Origin: Thalassovita mediterranea | GTDB lineage: Bacteria; Pseudomonadota; Alphaproteobacteria; Rhodobacterales; Rhodobacteraceae | Assembly: GCF_001458435.1 (NCBI RefSeq) | Contig: NZ_CYSF01000002.1 | Span: forward strand, 112,404 to 176,403 | Direction: 5' to 3' | Length of the DNA: 64,000 nucleotides | Shown here: positions 16,328 to 25,400 of the stretch, piece by piece | Layout of the letters: every line of letters starts with the position of its first letter | Position numbering within the stretch: position 1 is the stretch's first letter | Made by a program: the position numbers and the translations under genes | The notes under the pieces: model-generated | Told to the model about the DNA's origin: nothing | Databases searched by the model: none | What the model saw: only the letters and a program-made list of their open reading frames with translations

Positions 16328-16594
16328 TTAGCTGTTCCAAAACATCACCACCTTTTTGATCTGGTCAAAGCTGACCCAAAGGATGAGTGCGATTGGTCCT
16401 GAAAAAACCAAAAGGCTGACCAGCCCCGCCCAAAATCCGTTAACGGTGTAAGCACTGACAATGCAAAGGCCGAAGAAGCTAAGCAGAGGCTTCGCAAACC
16501 GCCGCAGAAAGGCAATCAACAGAACGAAGCGCACACTTTCACGCACATTCTCTTCGAACCTTTTGACCTCTGCTTTGGCTTCTTCGCTTTGCAT
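16328..16594 (-). CDS. small membrane protein downstream of sufB (88 aa)
   Basis: A charged N-terminal helix (SEEAKAEVKRFEENVRESVR) is followed by three hydrophobic segments (FVLLIAFLRRF, PLLSFFGLCIVSAYTV, LVSLLVFSGPIALILWV). The ATG lies 3 nt after the sufB stop, so it is in the same transcript. No family recognised. Confidence 0.75.
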   Translation of the reverse strand: MQSEEAKAEVKRFEENVRESVRFVLLIAFLRRFAKPLLSFFGLCIVSAYTVNGFWAGLVSLLVFSGPIALILWVSFDQIKKVVMFWNS

Positions 16595-16597
16595 TTT

Positions 16598-18133
16598 TTA
16601 CCCCACGGACCCTTCCAGAGAGATGGCGACCAGCTGCTGGGCTTCCATCGCGAACTCCATCGGCAGGGCTTGCAGCACTTCTTTACAGAAGCCGTTTACC
16701 ACCAGCGCCACCGCCTCTTCTTCGTCCATGCCACGCTGGCGGCAGTAGAACAGCTGTTCATCGTCCACCTTCGATGTGGTGGCCTCATGCTCCACACGGG
16801 CCGAGTTGTTCTTGACCTCAATATACGGAACCGTATGGGCGCCGCATTTGTCGCCGATCAGCAGGCTGTCACACTGGGTGTAGTTGCGGCCATCCTTGGC
16901 TTTGGGGTGCATCGACACCAGACCACGGTAGGTGTTCTGCGCCTTACCGGCAGAGATGCCTTTGGACACGATCCGCGACTTGGTGTTTTTGCCCAGATGC
17001 ACCATTTTCGTGCCAGTGTCGGCCTGCTGCATGTTGTTGGCAATCGCGATCGAGTAGAACTCGCCCTGGCTGTCGTCACCGCGCAGGATGCAGGAGGGGT
17101 ATTTCCACGTCACGGCAGAGCCGGTTTCTACCTGCGTCCACATCACCTTGGAACGGGCACCACGGCAGTCGGCGCGTTTGGTGACGAAGTTGTAGATGCC
17201 GCCCTTGCCGTTTTCGTCACCGGGGTACCAGTTCTGAACGGTGGAGTATTTCACTTCGGCGTCTTCTTCGACGATGATTTCCACCACAGCGGCGTGCAGC
17301 TGTGCGGTGTCACGCTGGGGCGCGGTGCAGCCTTCCAGATAGGACACGTAGCTGCCCTTGTCTGCGATGATCAGGGTGCGTTCAAACTGACCGGTGTTTT
17401 CCGCGTTGATGCGGAAATAGGTGCTGAGTTCCATCGGGCAACGTACACCCGGCGGGATATACACAAACGACCCGTCCGAGAAGACGGCGGTGTTCAGCGT
17501 CGCGTAGAAGTTATCGGTCATCGGCACCACGGTGCCGAGGTATTTTTTGACCAGCTCAGGATGCTTTTTGATCGCCTCGGAGATGGAGCAGAAGATAACC
17601 CCTGCCTTTTCCAGTTCCGCCTGAAAAGTGGTGCCGACGGAGACGGAGTCAAACACCGCGTCAACTGCAACCTTGCGGCCCTCAGACGGGGCGTTTTCCG
17701 CGCCTTCAACACCGGCAAGGATCATCTGTTCCTTCAGCGGGATGCCCAGTTTGGAATAGGTTTCCAGCAGCTTGGGATCCACGTCGTCCAGCGACTTGGG
17801 CTTTTCTTCCATGGATTTGGGGCGGGCATAGTAGTACTGATCCTGAAAGTCGATTTCAGGGTAGTTCACCATCGCCCAGTCGGGTTCATCCATCTGACCC
17901 CAACGTTCAAACGCCTGCAGACGCCATTCGGTCATCCATTCGGGTTCGTCGTTCTTTTCCGAGATCAGTTTAACAATGTCGGTGTTCAGCCCTTTGGGGG
18001 CATATTCCATCTCGATCTCGGTTTCCCAACCGTACTTATAGGCACCGCCCACTTCGCGTACGGCATCTACGGTTTCCTGATCGACACCTTCTTTGACCTG
18101 ATCCATGCCGTCGGCATTATCCAAAGCAGCCAT
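16598..18133 (-). CDS. sufB: Fe-S cluster assembly protein SufB
   Basis: This 511-residue core scaffold subunit shows the canonical stretches [16 protein letters not shown] ([20 protein letters not shown]) and [20 protein letters not shown], including the catalytic cysteine of EGCTAP. It also has [20 protein letters not shown] and [12 protein letters not shown] placed the start at ATG 18133, which has AGGAG 9 nt upstream and gives the usual N-terminus; an upstream frame extension lacks such a signal. It follows the first cysteine desulfurase gene by 25 bp. Confidence 0.97.
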   Translation of the reverse strand: MAALDNADGMDQVKEGVDQETVDAVREVGGAYKYGWETEIEMEYAPKGLNTDIVKLISEKNDEPEWMTEWRLQAFERWGQMDEPDWAMVNYPEIDFQDQYYYARPKSMEEKPKSLDDVDPKLLETYSKLGIPLKEQMILAGVEGAENAPSEGRKVAVDAVFDSVSVGTTFQAELEKAGVIFCSISEAIKKHPELVKKYLGTVVPMTDNFYATLNTAVFSDGSFVYIPPGVRCPMELSTYFRINAENTGQFERTLIIADKGSYVSYLEGCTAPQRDTAQLHAAVVEIIVEEDAEVKYSTVQNWYPGDENGKGGIYNFVTKRADCRGARSKVMWTQVETGSAVTWKYPSCILRGDDSQGEFYSIAIANNMQQADTGTKMVHLGKNTKSRIVSKGISAGKAQNTYRGLVSMHPKAKDGRNYTQCDSLLIGDKCGAHTVPYIEVKNNSARVEHEATTSKVDDEQLFYCRQRGMDEEEAVALVVNGFCKEVLQALPMEFAMEAQQLVAISLEGSVG

Positions 18134-18158
18134 GTCTATTCTCCTGTTCGCGTCCCTA

Positions 18159-19202
18159 TCACGCCGCGCGGGCGTGGAATTTCTGTTGTTTTTGCAGCCA
18201 AGCCTTGGCAAAGCGCAAAACGTCATCTTCTGTTGTCTCCAGCCCCAGCGATACGCGGATCGCGGAACTGGCGACGTCTTCGCCATATCCCATGGCGGTC
18301 AAAACCTTGCTGGCGCGCACCTTGCCCGAGCTGCAGGCCGATCCTGCGCTGATGGCAAAGCCCGCCAGATCCATCTGCATCACCTGTGTTTCGCCCTTCC
18401 ATCCGGGGGTGGCGAAACAACTGGTGTTGGGCAGGCGCTTGGCGCCCTGTCCGATAAAAATAGTGTCGGGTGCGGCGGCTGCAATGGTGGTTTCCAGCAA
18501 ATCGCGCAGGCGCGCCACCTCGTCCCATTTGCCGTCCGCCAGATCACGTGCTGCCGCCTCTGCCGCAGCGCCAAAACCGGCGATACCGATCAGGTTTTCG
18601 GTGCCTGCACGACGCCCCATTTCCTGACCGCCGCCTTTTAGCTGCGCAGGCACATCGGTGCCGCGTTTGATCACCAGCGCGCCGATCCCCTTGGGACCGC
18701 CCAGTTTATGGGCCGAAATGATCGCCGCCGTTGCGCCGGACCAGTTGAACGCCAGCGCCACCTTGCCGAAGGCCTGCGTCATGTCCGACATCGCCAGCCC
18801 CTCTGGCAGGGATTGCAACACGCCGGTTTCGGAATTGGCCAGTTGCAGCACGGTATTGGCAGGATCGGTGATCGTCGCAATGCCGTTCTCATCTACCGCC
18901 AGATCGGGCGTGATCCATGCGCCCACTGCATCATGTTCCAGATCACAGCCCGCATAACCGCGCCCTGCACAAAACAGCGCTGCCGCCTCTGTCGCGGAGG
19001 AGGTAAAGATCACATCTGCACCATCCGCCCCAAGGGCCGACGCGACCTGCGCCCGCGCCTTTTCCACCAGCGATTTGGCAGCGCGGCCTTCACCATGCAC
19101 CGACGACGGATTACCGAATGTGTCCATCGCGGCAATCATCGCCTCACGCGCCTCGGCACGCAGCGGGGTGGTGGCGTTATGATCCAGATAGGTGCGTTTC
19201 AC
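18159..19202 (-). CDS. cysteine desulfurase, IscS/NifS-like (class V aminotransferase)
   Basis: This 347-residue PLP enzyme has the group I hallmarks: N-terminal [13 protein letters not shown] lysine in [12 protein letters not shown], and the long catalytic loop with [16 protein letters not shown]. The start is GTG at 19202 with GAGGAT upstream, 3 nt after the iscR stop. The operon thus holds two desulfurases, this one and sufS at the other end, an arrangement known in Rhodobacterales. This copy is somewhat short (E. coli IscS has 404 residues). Confidence 0.92.
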   Translation of the reverse strand: MKRTYLDHNATTPLRAEAREAMIAAMDTFGNPSSVHGEGRAAKSLVEKARAQVASALGADGADVIFTSSATEAAALFCAGRGYAGCDLEHDAVGAWITPDLAVDENGIATITDPANTVLQLANSETGVLQSLPEGLAMSDMTQAFGKVALAFNWSGATAAIISAHKLGGPKGIGALVIKRGTDVPAQLKGGGQEMGRRAGTENLIGIAGFGAAAEAAARDLADGKWDEVARLRDLLETTIAAAAPDTIFIGQGAKRLPNTSCFATPGWKGETQVMQMDLAGFAISAGSACSSGKVRASKVLTAMGYGEDVASSAIRVSLGLETTEDDVLRFAKAWLQKQQKFHARAA

Positions 19203-19205
19203 GCC

Positions 19206-19667
19206 TTAATCCTCATCCACCACGGCAAACAAATCCGGCACTGCCGGACAGGGAGCCAAACCGTTGCTGATCACATCAGACAGGCGCGCCTGATGCAGGA
19301 ACACGTAGACATGCGCCGAAAGGCTCTGCCACAGGCGGTTGGTCACTGACTGCGCCTTGGATCCAGACAGCGCACCGGACGCCCCTGCCCCTTTGTGCAT
19401 CGCATCCACGGTTTCATCGACAGCCGACAGCACCTCAACCACGCGGATTTCATGGGTGGATTTCGCCAGACGATACCCGCCCCCCGGACCACGCACAGAT
19501 TCGACCAAGCCCGCACGGCGCAATTTCACAAACAACTGTTCCAGATACGGCAGTGAAATATCCTGCCGTTTCGAGATTTCGCCAAGGGAAACCAGCGCAT
19601 CGCTGGGCTGCAGCGCGATATCTGCAAGCGCCACCATGGCGTAACGGCCTTTTGTACTTAGCTTCAC
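19206..19667 (-). CDS. iscR: Rrf2 family regulator IscR, single-cysteine type
   Basis: This 153-residue winged-HTH regulator has KLSTKGRYAMVALADIAL and the wing RGPGGGYRLAK of IscR/Rrf2 proteins. E. coli IscR binds its [2Fe-2S] cluster with three cysteines in a CX5CX5C motif; here that region reads HKGAGASGALSGSKAQ and contains none. The only cysteine is Cys140 near the C-terminus (APCPAVPD). Rhodobacter sphaeroides IscR is known to be of such a one-cysteine type. Start GTG at 19667 with AAGGAA upstream. It heads the suf operon and probably represses it. Confidence 0.92.
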   Translation of the reverse strand: MKLSTKGRYAMVALADIALQPSDALVSLGEISKRQDISLPYLEQLFVKLRRAGLVESVRGPGGGYRLAKSTHEIRVVEVLSAVDETVDAMHKGAGASGALSGSKAQSVTNRLWQSLSAHVYVFLHQARLSDVISNGLAPCPAVPDLFAVVDED

Positions 19668-19752
19668 GACTTAGGTTCCTTCGCGAACAAGATTGACGAT
19701 AGGGCTTGCAGGGCTTATCTCGCTTGCAGCCACCCACTGCAAGAGGTGGCAA

Positions 19753-19769
19753 TTTAGAATTGTTCTAAA
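19753..19769. promoter_or_regulatory. perfect 7-3-7 palindrome upstream of iscR (candidate IscR/Iron-Rhodo-type operator)
   Basis: TTTAGAATTGTTCTAAA is a perfect inverted repeat in the 185-bp divergent region, about 86 bp upstream of iscR and 83 bp upstream of the hydrolase gene. Comparative work in Rhodobacterales predicted a palindromic iron-responsive site in front of iscR-suf genes; this is a good candidate. Confidence 0.6.
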
Positions 19770-19852
19770 GTGATCGACGGAATTCGTCAAGAATAACCCG
19801 TCGCATTCACCGACGAAAGACGCGCAAATACGCTAGAGGAGACAGGCGACAC

Positions 19853-20509
19853 ATGCCCGAGGTCATTTTTCCCGGTCCGGAAGGCCGCCTAGAAGGCCGT
19901 TATCACCCGCAGAAAGACCGCGACGCACCCATCGCCATCGTCCTGCACCCGCATCCGCAGTTTGGCGGAACCATGAACAACAAGGTTGTCTACAACCTGC
20001 ACTACGCCTTCTATAACATGGGTTTCACCGTGTTGCGGTTTAACTTCCGTGGTGTTGGGCGCAGTCAGGGTGAATATGACCAAGGCGTGGGCGAACTGTC
20101 TGATGCGGCATCCGCACTGGATTACCTGCAGTCAATGAACTCCAACTCCAAACATTGCTGGGTCGCGGGCTTTAGCTTTGGGGCGTGGATTGGCATGCAA
20201 CTGCTGATGCGTCGTCCGGAAATCACCGGCTTCATCTCTGTTTCGCCGCCTGCGAATATGTACGACTTTTCGTTCCTGGCGCCCTGCCCCTCGTCCGGTC
20301 TGATCATCAACGGCACCGCCGACCGCGTTGCGCCGCCGTCTGACACCGAAACACTGGTGGGCAAACTGCACGAACAGAAGGGCATCACCATCACCCACGA
20401 ACAGATCGAGGGTGCCGGTCACTTCTACGAACGTCAGGAACACATGGACACCATGGTGGGCAGCGTCAACGATTACGTGAAACGCCGCCTGACAGAGAAC
20501 ACCCGCTAA
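19853..20509 (+). CDS. alpha/beta hydrolase (COG2945-type)
   Basis: This 218-residue single-domain hydrolase of the dienelactone-hydrolase-like class has an oxyanion region VLHPHPQFGGTMNNKVV, a strand with RFNFRGVGRSQG, and the nucleophile elbow AGFSFGAWIG (Ser). The acid lies near NGTADRVAPP and the catalytic His in GAGHFYERQ. The substrate is unknown. It begins a chain of four overlapping genes (TAATG with the next) divergent from iscR, with the palindrome between them. Confidence 0.88.
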   Translation: MPEVIFPGPEGRLEGRYHPQKDRDAPIAIVLHPHPQFGGTMNNKVVYNLHYAFYNMGFTVLRFNFRGVGRSQGEYDQGVGELSDAASALDYLQSMNSNSKHCWVAGFSFGAWIGMQLLMRRPEITGFISVSPPANMYDFSFLAPCPSSGLIINGTADRVAPPSDTETLVGKLHEQKGITITHEQIEGAGHFYERQEHMDTMVGSVNDYVKRRLTENTR

Positions 20510-20763
20510 TGGGCGTCACCGAGGATCTGGCAGACGCGCTGGCCAAGGACACCATTGAGGCGGCCGAGGCGATGGGCGATGAACGGCTGATCGAGGAGGT
20601 CTCCAAACAACTGGGGGCCTCTTCCCAAACCACGCAAGAGGCGTTTATGACCGCCGTGCGCGTGCGATTGGCCGAAAAACGCGCCCGCGGGTTCCTGCAG
20701 GACAAACTCAAAGGATTTCTGTCAGAACAGAAAGCATCCGCACAGAAAGCGCAAAAAGGATGA
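20509..20763 (+). CDS. hypothetical protein (84 aa)
   Basis: This is a small, mostly helical, charged cytosolic protein. Its middle contains GASSQTTQEAFMTAVRVRLAE and the C-terminus is Lys/Gln/Ala-rich. It overlaps both neighbours (TAATG and ATGA), so it is surely translated with them. I recognise no family. Confidence 0.75.
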   Translation: MGVTEDLADALAKDTIEAAEAMGDERLIEEVSKQLGASSQTTQEAFMTAVRVRLAEKRARGFLQDKLKGFLSEQKASAQKAQKG

Positions 20764-21212
20764 GGGCCGTCGAGGCCCTTTTTCTTTTCCTGCTGACAGG
20801 CTTTGGCCTGTCCTTCCTGCTGGCCCTAGGTGAACGCGACTGGTTCCATTGCTACGCGCATGTGGGCACCGATCGCCCACCACTGCCGTCTATCTGGGCA
20901 GAGGGAGAGCTGATGCTCGTGATCCTCGAAACCCTGACGCCGCCCTTTGGCCATCCGATGCTGTTTGTCCTGCATTTCGGTGCTGGGATCGCCTTTGCCA
21001 CCTACTGGCTGCGTCACCCGCGACGGCCCCTGCTGATCGCCTATTCGGTGTTTGCGGGATTGTCCCTATTCACCCTGTTGCCACCCTCCTCTGAACACGG
21101 CTGCGACCCGACCGGAACTGGCGGGTTTTACACGCTGACATTCTTGACGCTTGCAGGTATTACCCTCGCTCTTGCAGGCGCTTACATCCCGAAATGGATC
21201 CAAAGATCATGA
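20760..21212 (+). CDS. hypothetical four-segment membrane protein (150 aa)
   Basis: Four hydrophobic segments are visible (LFLFLLTGFGLSFLLALG, LFVLHFGAGIAFATYWL, LIAYSVFAGLSLFTLLP, LTFLTLAGITLALAGAY) with a cysteine in the loop HGCDPTGTGG. It starts and ends in 4-nt overlaps with its neighbours. No family assignment. Confidence 0.72.
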   Translation: MRAVEALFLFLLTGFGLSFLLALGERDWFHCYAHVGTDRPPLPSIWAEGELMLVILETLTPPFGHPMLFVLHFGAGIAFATYWLRHPRRPLLIAYSVFAGLSLFTLLPPSSEHGCDPTGTGGFYTLTFLTLAGITLALAGAYIPKWIQRS

Positions 21213-22372
21213 CCAACACTCCCCGCCTTGATGCCCAGATGGCCTTCCTGAATGAGGCCTGCAAATTGAAACAGGTGGACCGTCAATCGGCGCTGCAGGA
21301 TCTGTCCCGGCCGGAAAATTCCGCCGAACACAGCTGGCACGTTGCCCTCTATGCGCTGGTGATGGACATCCCTGAGCTGCGCGATCACACCGACCGACTC
21401 AAGGCGATCAAGATGATCCTGCTGCACGATCTGGTAGAGATTGACGCGGGCGACCACCCAATCCATCTGGACCATGATGCCGATGCCGTGGCGCAGGCAG
21501 AGGCCGCCGCCGCAACCCGCCTGTTTGGCCTGCTGCCCGAGGATCAGGCCGCAGAGATGCGCGCGCTGTGGGATGAATTTGAGGCAGGCAAAACCGCTAG
21601 CGCCCGCGGGGCAAAACGGATGGATCACGTTCAACCGATGTTGCAGGCGGCCGCCCCCGCCGCGCCCCTGCCCGATCACGTGCAGGTGGTTGAGGATAAT
21701 CTGGCATCTGGCCGCGCCAAAAACCTGCACAAAGACTGGCCAGAGATGTTCGCCCATGTCCGCGCCGCGCTGGATGGCACGCACGCACCGAACGGGGATC
21801 TGGCCAAACGCATCGCCTTCCTCAACGACTGCGACCGCCTGAAACCTGTTTATCGTGCTACTTACATTGCGGGCGGATCGCGCTTTGAAAACTCGGCTGA
21901 ACACAGCTGGCATCTGGCGCTTTACGCGCTGATCCTGGCCGAACATGCACCGCATGCAATCAATGTGGACCGCGTGATCACCATGCTGTTGCTGCACGAT
22001 CTGGTGGAGATTGATGCAGGCGACCATCCGATTTTTGGCGACTATGACGCCAGTGCAAAAGAGGCCGAAGAGCTAGAGGCCGCGCGCCGCATCTTTGGCC
22101 TGCTGCCGGATGCGCAAGGGGCTGAGATGCTGGCGATCTGGCAGGAGTTTGAGGCAAACGAAACGCCTGATGCCGTATTCGCCAAATCGCTGGACCGCTT
22201 TCAGGCGCCGAACCAGAACCTTGCCTCTAACGGTGGTAGCTGGCCGAAATACAACGTGACCTATGACGTTTTCCGCGAAAAGGTTGGCGGCAAAATCGCC
22301 TACGGGGCGCCTTCGTTGCTGGATTGGATTGCGCCGAGAGTGAAAGCGTTTTTGGACGTGATGCCGCGCTGA
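21209..22372 (+). CDS. tandem HD-domain hydrolase (two fused YfbR-like domains)
   Basis: This is a 387-residue fusion of two homologous HD phosphohydrolase domains. Domain 1 has NSAEHSWH (His41, His44), LLHDLVEID (His73-Asp74) and GDHP; domain 2 repeats NSAEHSWH near residue 230 and LLHDLVEIDAGDHP near 262. Single-domain relatives such as YfbR are metal-dependent 5'-deoxynucleotidases. Both copies keep the metal residues, so both may be active. I prefer the ATG at 21209 (ATGA overlap with the previous gene) over 21194. Substrate unknown. Confidence 0.85.
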   Translation: MTNTPRLDAQMAFLNEACKLKQVDRQSALQDLSRPENSAEHSWHVALYALVMDIPELRDHTDRLKAIKMILLHDLVEIDAGDHPIHLDHDADAVAQAEAAAATRLFGLLPEDQAAEMRALWDEFEAGKTASARGAKRMDHVQPMLQAAAPAAPLPDHVQVVEDNLASGRAKNLHKDWPEMFAHVRAALDGTHAPNGDLAKRIAFLNDCDRLKPVYRATYIAGGSRFENSAEHSWHLALYALILAEHAPHAINVDRVITMLLLHDLVEIDAGDHPIFGDYDASAKEAEELEAARRIFGLLPDAQGAEMLAIWQEFEANETPDAVFAKSLDRFQAPNQNLASNGGSWPKYNVTYDVFREKVGGKIAYGAPSLLDWIAPRVKAFLDVMPR

Positions 22373-22404
22373 CGCGTAACGCGGTGGCAGCTATATGGTG
22401 TACC

Positions 22405-22440
22405 TTCATTGCCCCCGCGCTTTGGATCGGGGGCAATGAA
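22405..22440. other. 12-bp perfect inverted repeat between convergent genes
   Basis: TTCATTGCCCCC (22405-22416) pairs exactly with GGGGGCAATGAA (22429-22440) around a 12-nt loop, between the HD-hydrolase and mfd stops. No T-run follows on either strand; it probably serves as a shared transcript-end hairpin. Confidence 0.65.
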
Positions 22441-22451
22441 TAGGCAGCACG

Positions 22452-25400
22452 TTAGGTTTTTGCCTTGGCTTTCAGGCGCTTCTTTTCCTCGATCACCTTG
22501 GCGGCCAGATCGCGGGCGATGGCGAAGGCACCTTTGATCTTGTCGCCGTCTGATTTCCAATCCCGACGCACGACGATCTTGTTGTCTTTGACTTTGGCCA
22601 GACCGTTTTGACCCTGAATGTATTCGACGAGCCCCTGGGGCGAGGCGAATTTATCGTTGTGGAACTGGATCGTCGCGCCCTTTGGTCCGCCGTCGAGTTT
22701 GGCGATGCCGGCCTTTTTGCACATCTCTTTGATCCGCACGATCAGCATCAAGGTGTTCACCTCTTTGGGCAGTTTGCCGAAACGGTCGATCAGTTCGGCG
22801 GCGAAACCTTCCAGTTCAACTTTGCCTGACAAGCTGCTGAGGCGCCTATACAATCCCAGTCGCACGTCCAGATCGGGCACATAGGTGTCGGGGATCAGCA
22901 CCGGCACGCCCAGATTGATCTGCGGCGCCCATTGATCGTCGCCATCACTCAGACCTTCCAGCTCACCTGCTTTGATCTTGGCAATCGCCTCTTCCAGCAT
23001 CGACTGGTACAGCTCATAACCCACATCGCGCATCTGGCCGGACTGCTCTTCGCCCAGCAAATTCCCCGCGCCACGAATGTCGAGGTCTTGGGACGCCAGC
23101 GTGAACCCTGCCCCCAGAGTGTCGAGCGATCCCAGAACGCGCAGACGTTTTTCCGCCGTCGCGGTCAGTTTCTGGCGCGGTTTGGTGGTCAGATAGGCAT
23201 AGGCGCGGGTTTTGGAGCGGCCCACACGGCCACGGATCTGGTAAAGCTGCGCCAGGCCGAACATATCGGCGCGGTGCACGACCATGGTGTTGGCGGTGGG
23301 AATGTCGAGGCCGGATTCGACAATCGTGGTGGCCAGTAGCACGTCGTACTTGCCGTCATAAAAGGCGTTCATGCGGTCATCCAACTCGCCCGCTGCCATC
23401 TGGCCATGGGCGGTGATATAGCTGACCTCTGGCACTTGGGTGCGCAGGAACTCTTCAATTTCCGGCAGGTCGGATAGGCGCGGCACCACGTAGAAACTTT
23501 GCCCGCCGCGATAATGTTCGCGCAGCAAGGCCTCGCGCACGGTGACACCGTCAAATTCGCTGACGTAGGTGCGGATCGACAGGCGGTCGACCGGCGGCGT
23601 GCCGATGATAGACAGATCGCGCACGCCCGACAGCGACAGTTGCAGCGTGCGCGGGATCGGGGTGGCGGTCAGCGTCAGCACATGGATGTCGCTGCGCAGC
23701 TGTTTCAGCCGTTCCTTGTGGGCAACGCCGAAATGCTGTTCCTCGTCAATAATCAGCAGGCCAAGGTTTTTGAATTTGATGTTCTTCGCCAAGAGCGCAT
23801 GGGTGCCCACCACCACATCCACGGTGCCGCGCGACAGACCATCACGGGTCAGGGATGCCTCTTTGCCCGTCACGAACCGCGACAGCGACCGCACCTCTAG
23901 GGGGAAGCCACGGAAGCGGTCGGCGAAACTTTTGTAATGTTGCCGCGCCAGCAGCGTCGTTGGGGCCACAATCGCCACCTGCATGCCCGACATCGCCGCG
24001 ATAAAGGCGGCGCGCATCGCCACCTCGGTCTTGCCAAACCCCACGTCGCCGCAGATCAGGCGATCCATTGGCCGGCCCGAGGTCAGATCGCCCAGCACAT
24101 CCTCAATCGCGTTCAGCTGGTCATCGGTTTCCTGATAGGGAAAACGGGCGCTGAACGCCTCCCACGCATGGTGCTGGGGTTCCAGAATAGGCGCTTTGCG
24201 CAGTTCACGTTCTGCCGCGACGCGGATCAGACGATCCGCCATTTCGCGGATGCGTTCCTTTAGCTTGGCCTTCTTGGCCTGCCATGCGCCACCGCCCAGC
24301 CGGTCCAGCAGGCCTTCGTCGTGGCCGTATTTGGTCAGCAGTTCGATGTTTTCGACCGGTAGGTACAGCTTGGCCTCTTCGGCATACTCAAGCAGGATAC
24401 ATTCATGCGCCGCACCGGCTGCGCGTACCACCTCTAGGCCGCGATAGCGACCGATGCCGTGATCCACATGCACCACCAGATCGCCCGGTGTCAGCGATTG
24501 CGTTTCCGTCAGGAAGTTTTCCGCGCGCCGTTTCTTTTGCGGTTTGCGGATCAGGCGGTCGCCCAGCACGTCCTGTTCGGAAATGACCGTCATATCCGGC
24601 GTTTCAAACCCGTGTTCCAGCGGCCAGACCGCCAGATGCAGCCCGTGTTTGCCTATGCCGCGCACATCGCGCACGGACACGGCGCCGATCAGATCCTCAT
24701 CCTCCAACAGCCCCTCAAGCCGTTCCCGCGCCCCTTCGGAGTAGGAGGCAACCAGCACCGGACCCTTTTCCATACGGGCGCGGATGTGATCGGCCAGCGC
24801 CTCAAACAGGTTGACGTTTTCCAGCTGCCGTTCGGGGGAGAAGTTGCGCCCAATGCGCCCGCCCGCATCCGCCACACCGGGGCCAGAGGCCTGCGCCAAC
24901 GGGTGCAGTTGGATCAGGCGGCGGCCCTGAACCGCGCCCTCCCAGCCCGCGTCATCCAGATACATCAGCGCAGGCGGGATCGGTTTGTAGACACTGTCCA
25001 TCCGCCCCTTCTGCGTCATCGCATGACGGCGGGTTTCGTATTGGTCTTCGATGCTCTCAAACCGGCTCAGGCGCGCGGGCGTCACCTGATCATCCAGGCT
25101 GACGCTGGCATCAGGCAGGTAGTCAAACAGCACCTCAAGGCGTTCATGAAAGAACGGCAGCCAGTGTTCGATGCCCTGATGTTTGCGCCCTGCGCTCACC
25201 GCCTCATACAGCGGATCATCGGTGCGCGCGGCGCCAAATTCGATGCGGTAGTTCTGACGGAACCGGCGGATCGCGGCCTCGTCCAGAATAACCTCTGACA
25301 CAGGGGCCAGTTCGACCACCTCCAGCTTTTCAATTGTGCGCTGGCTGACGGGATCAAAACGGCGTGCGCCGTCCAGTACATCGCCAAACAGATCCAAACG

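Noticed and set aside
16589..18352. 587-aa open frame on the plus strand opposite sufB and the desulfurase
   Set aside because: Antisense frame of a clearly identified gene in a GC-rich genome; composition rich in His, Gly and Phe without any family motif.
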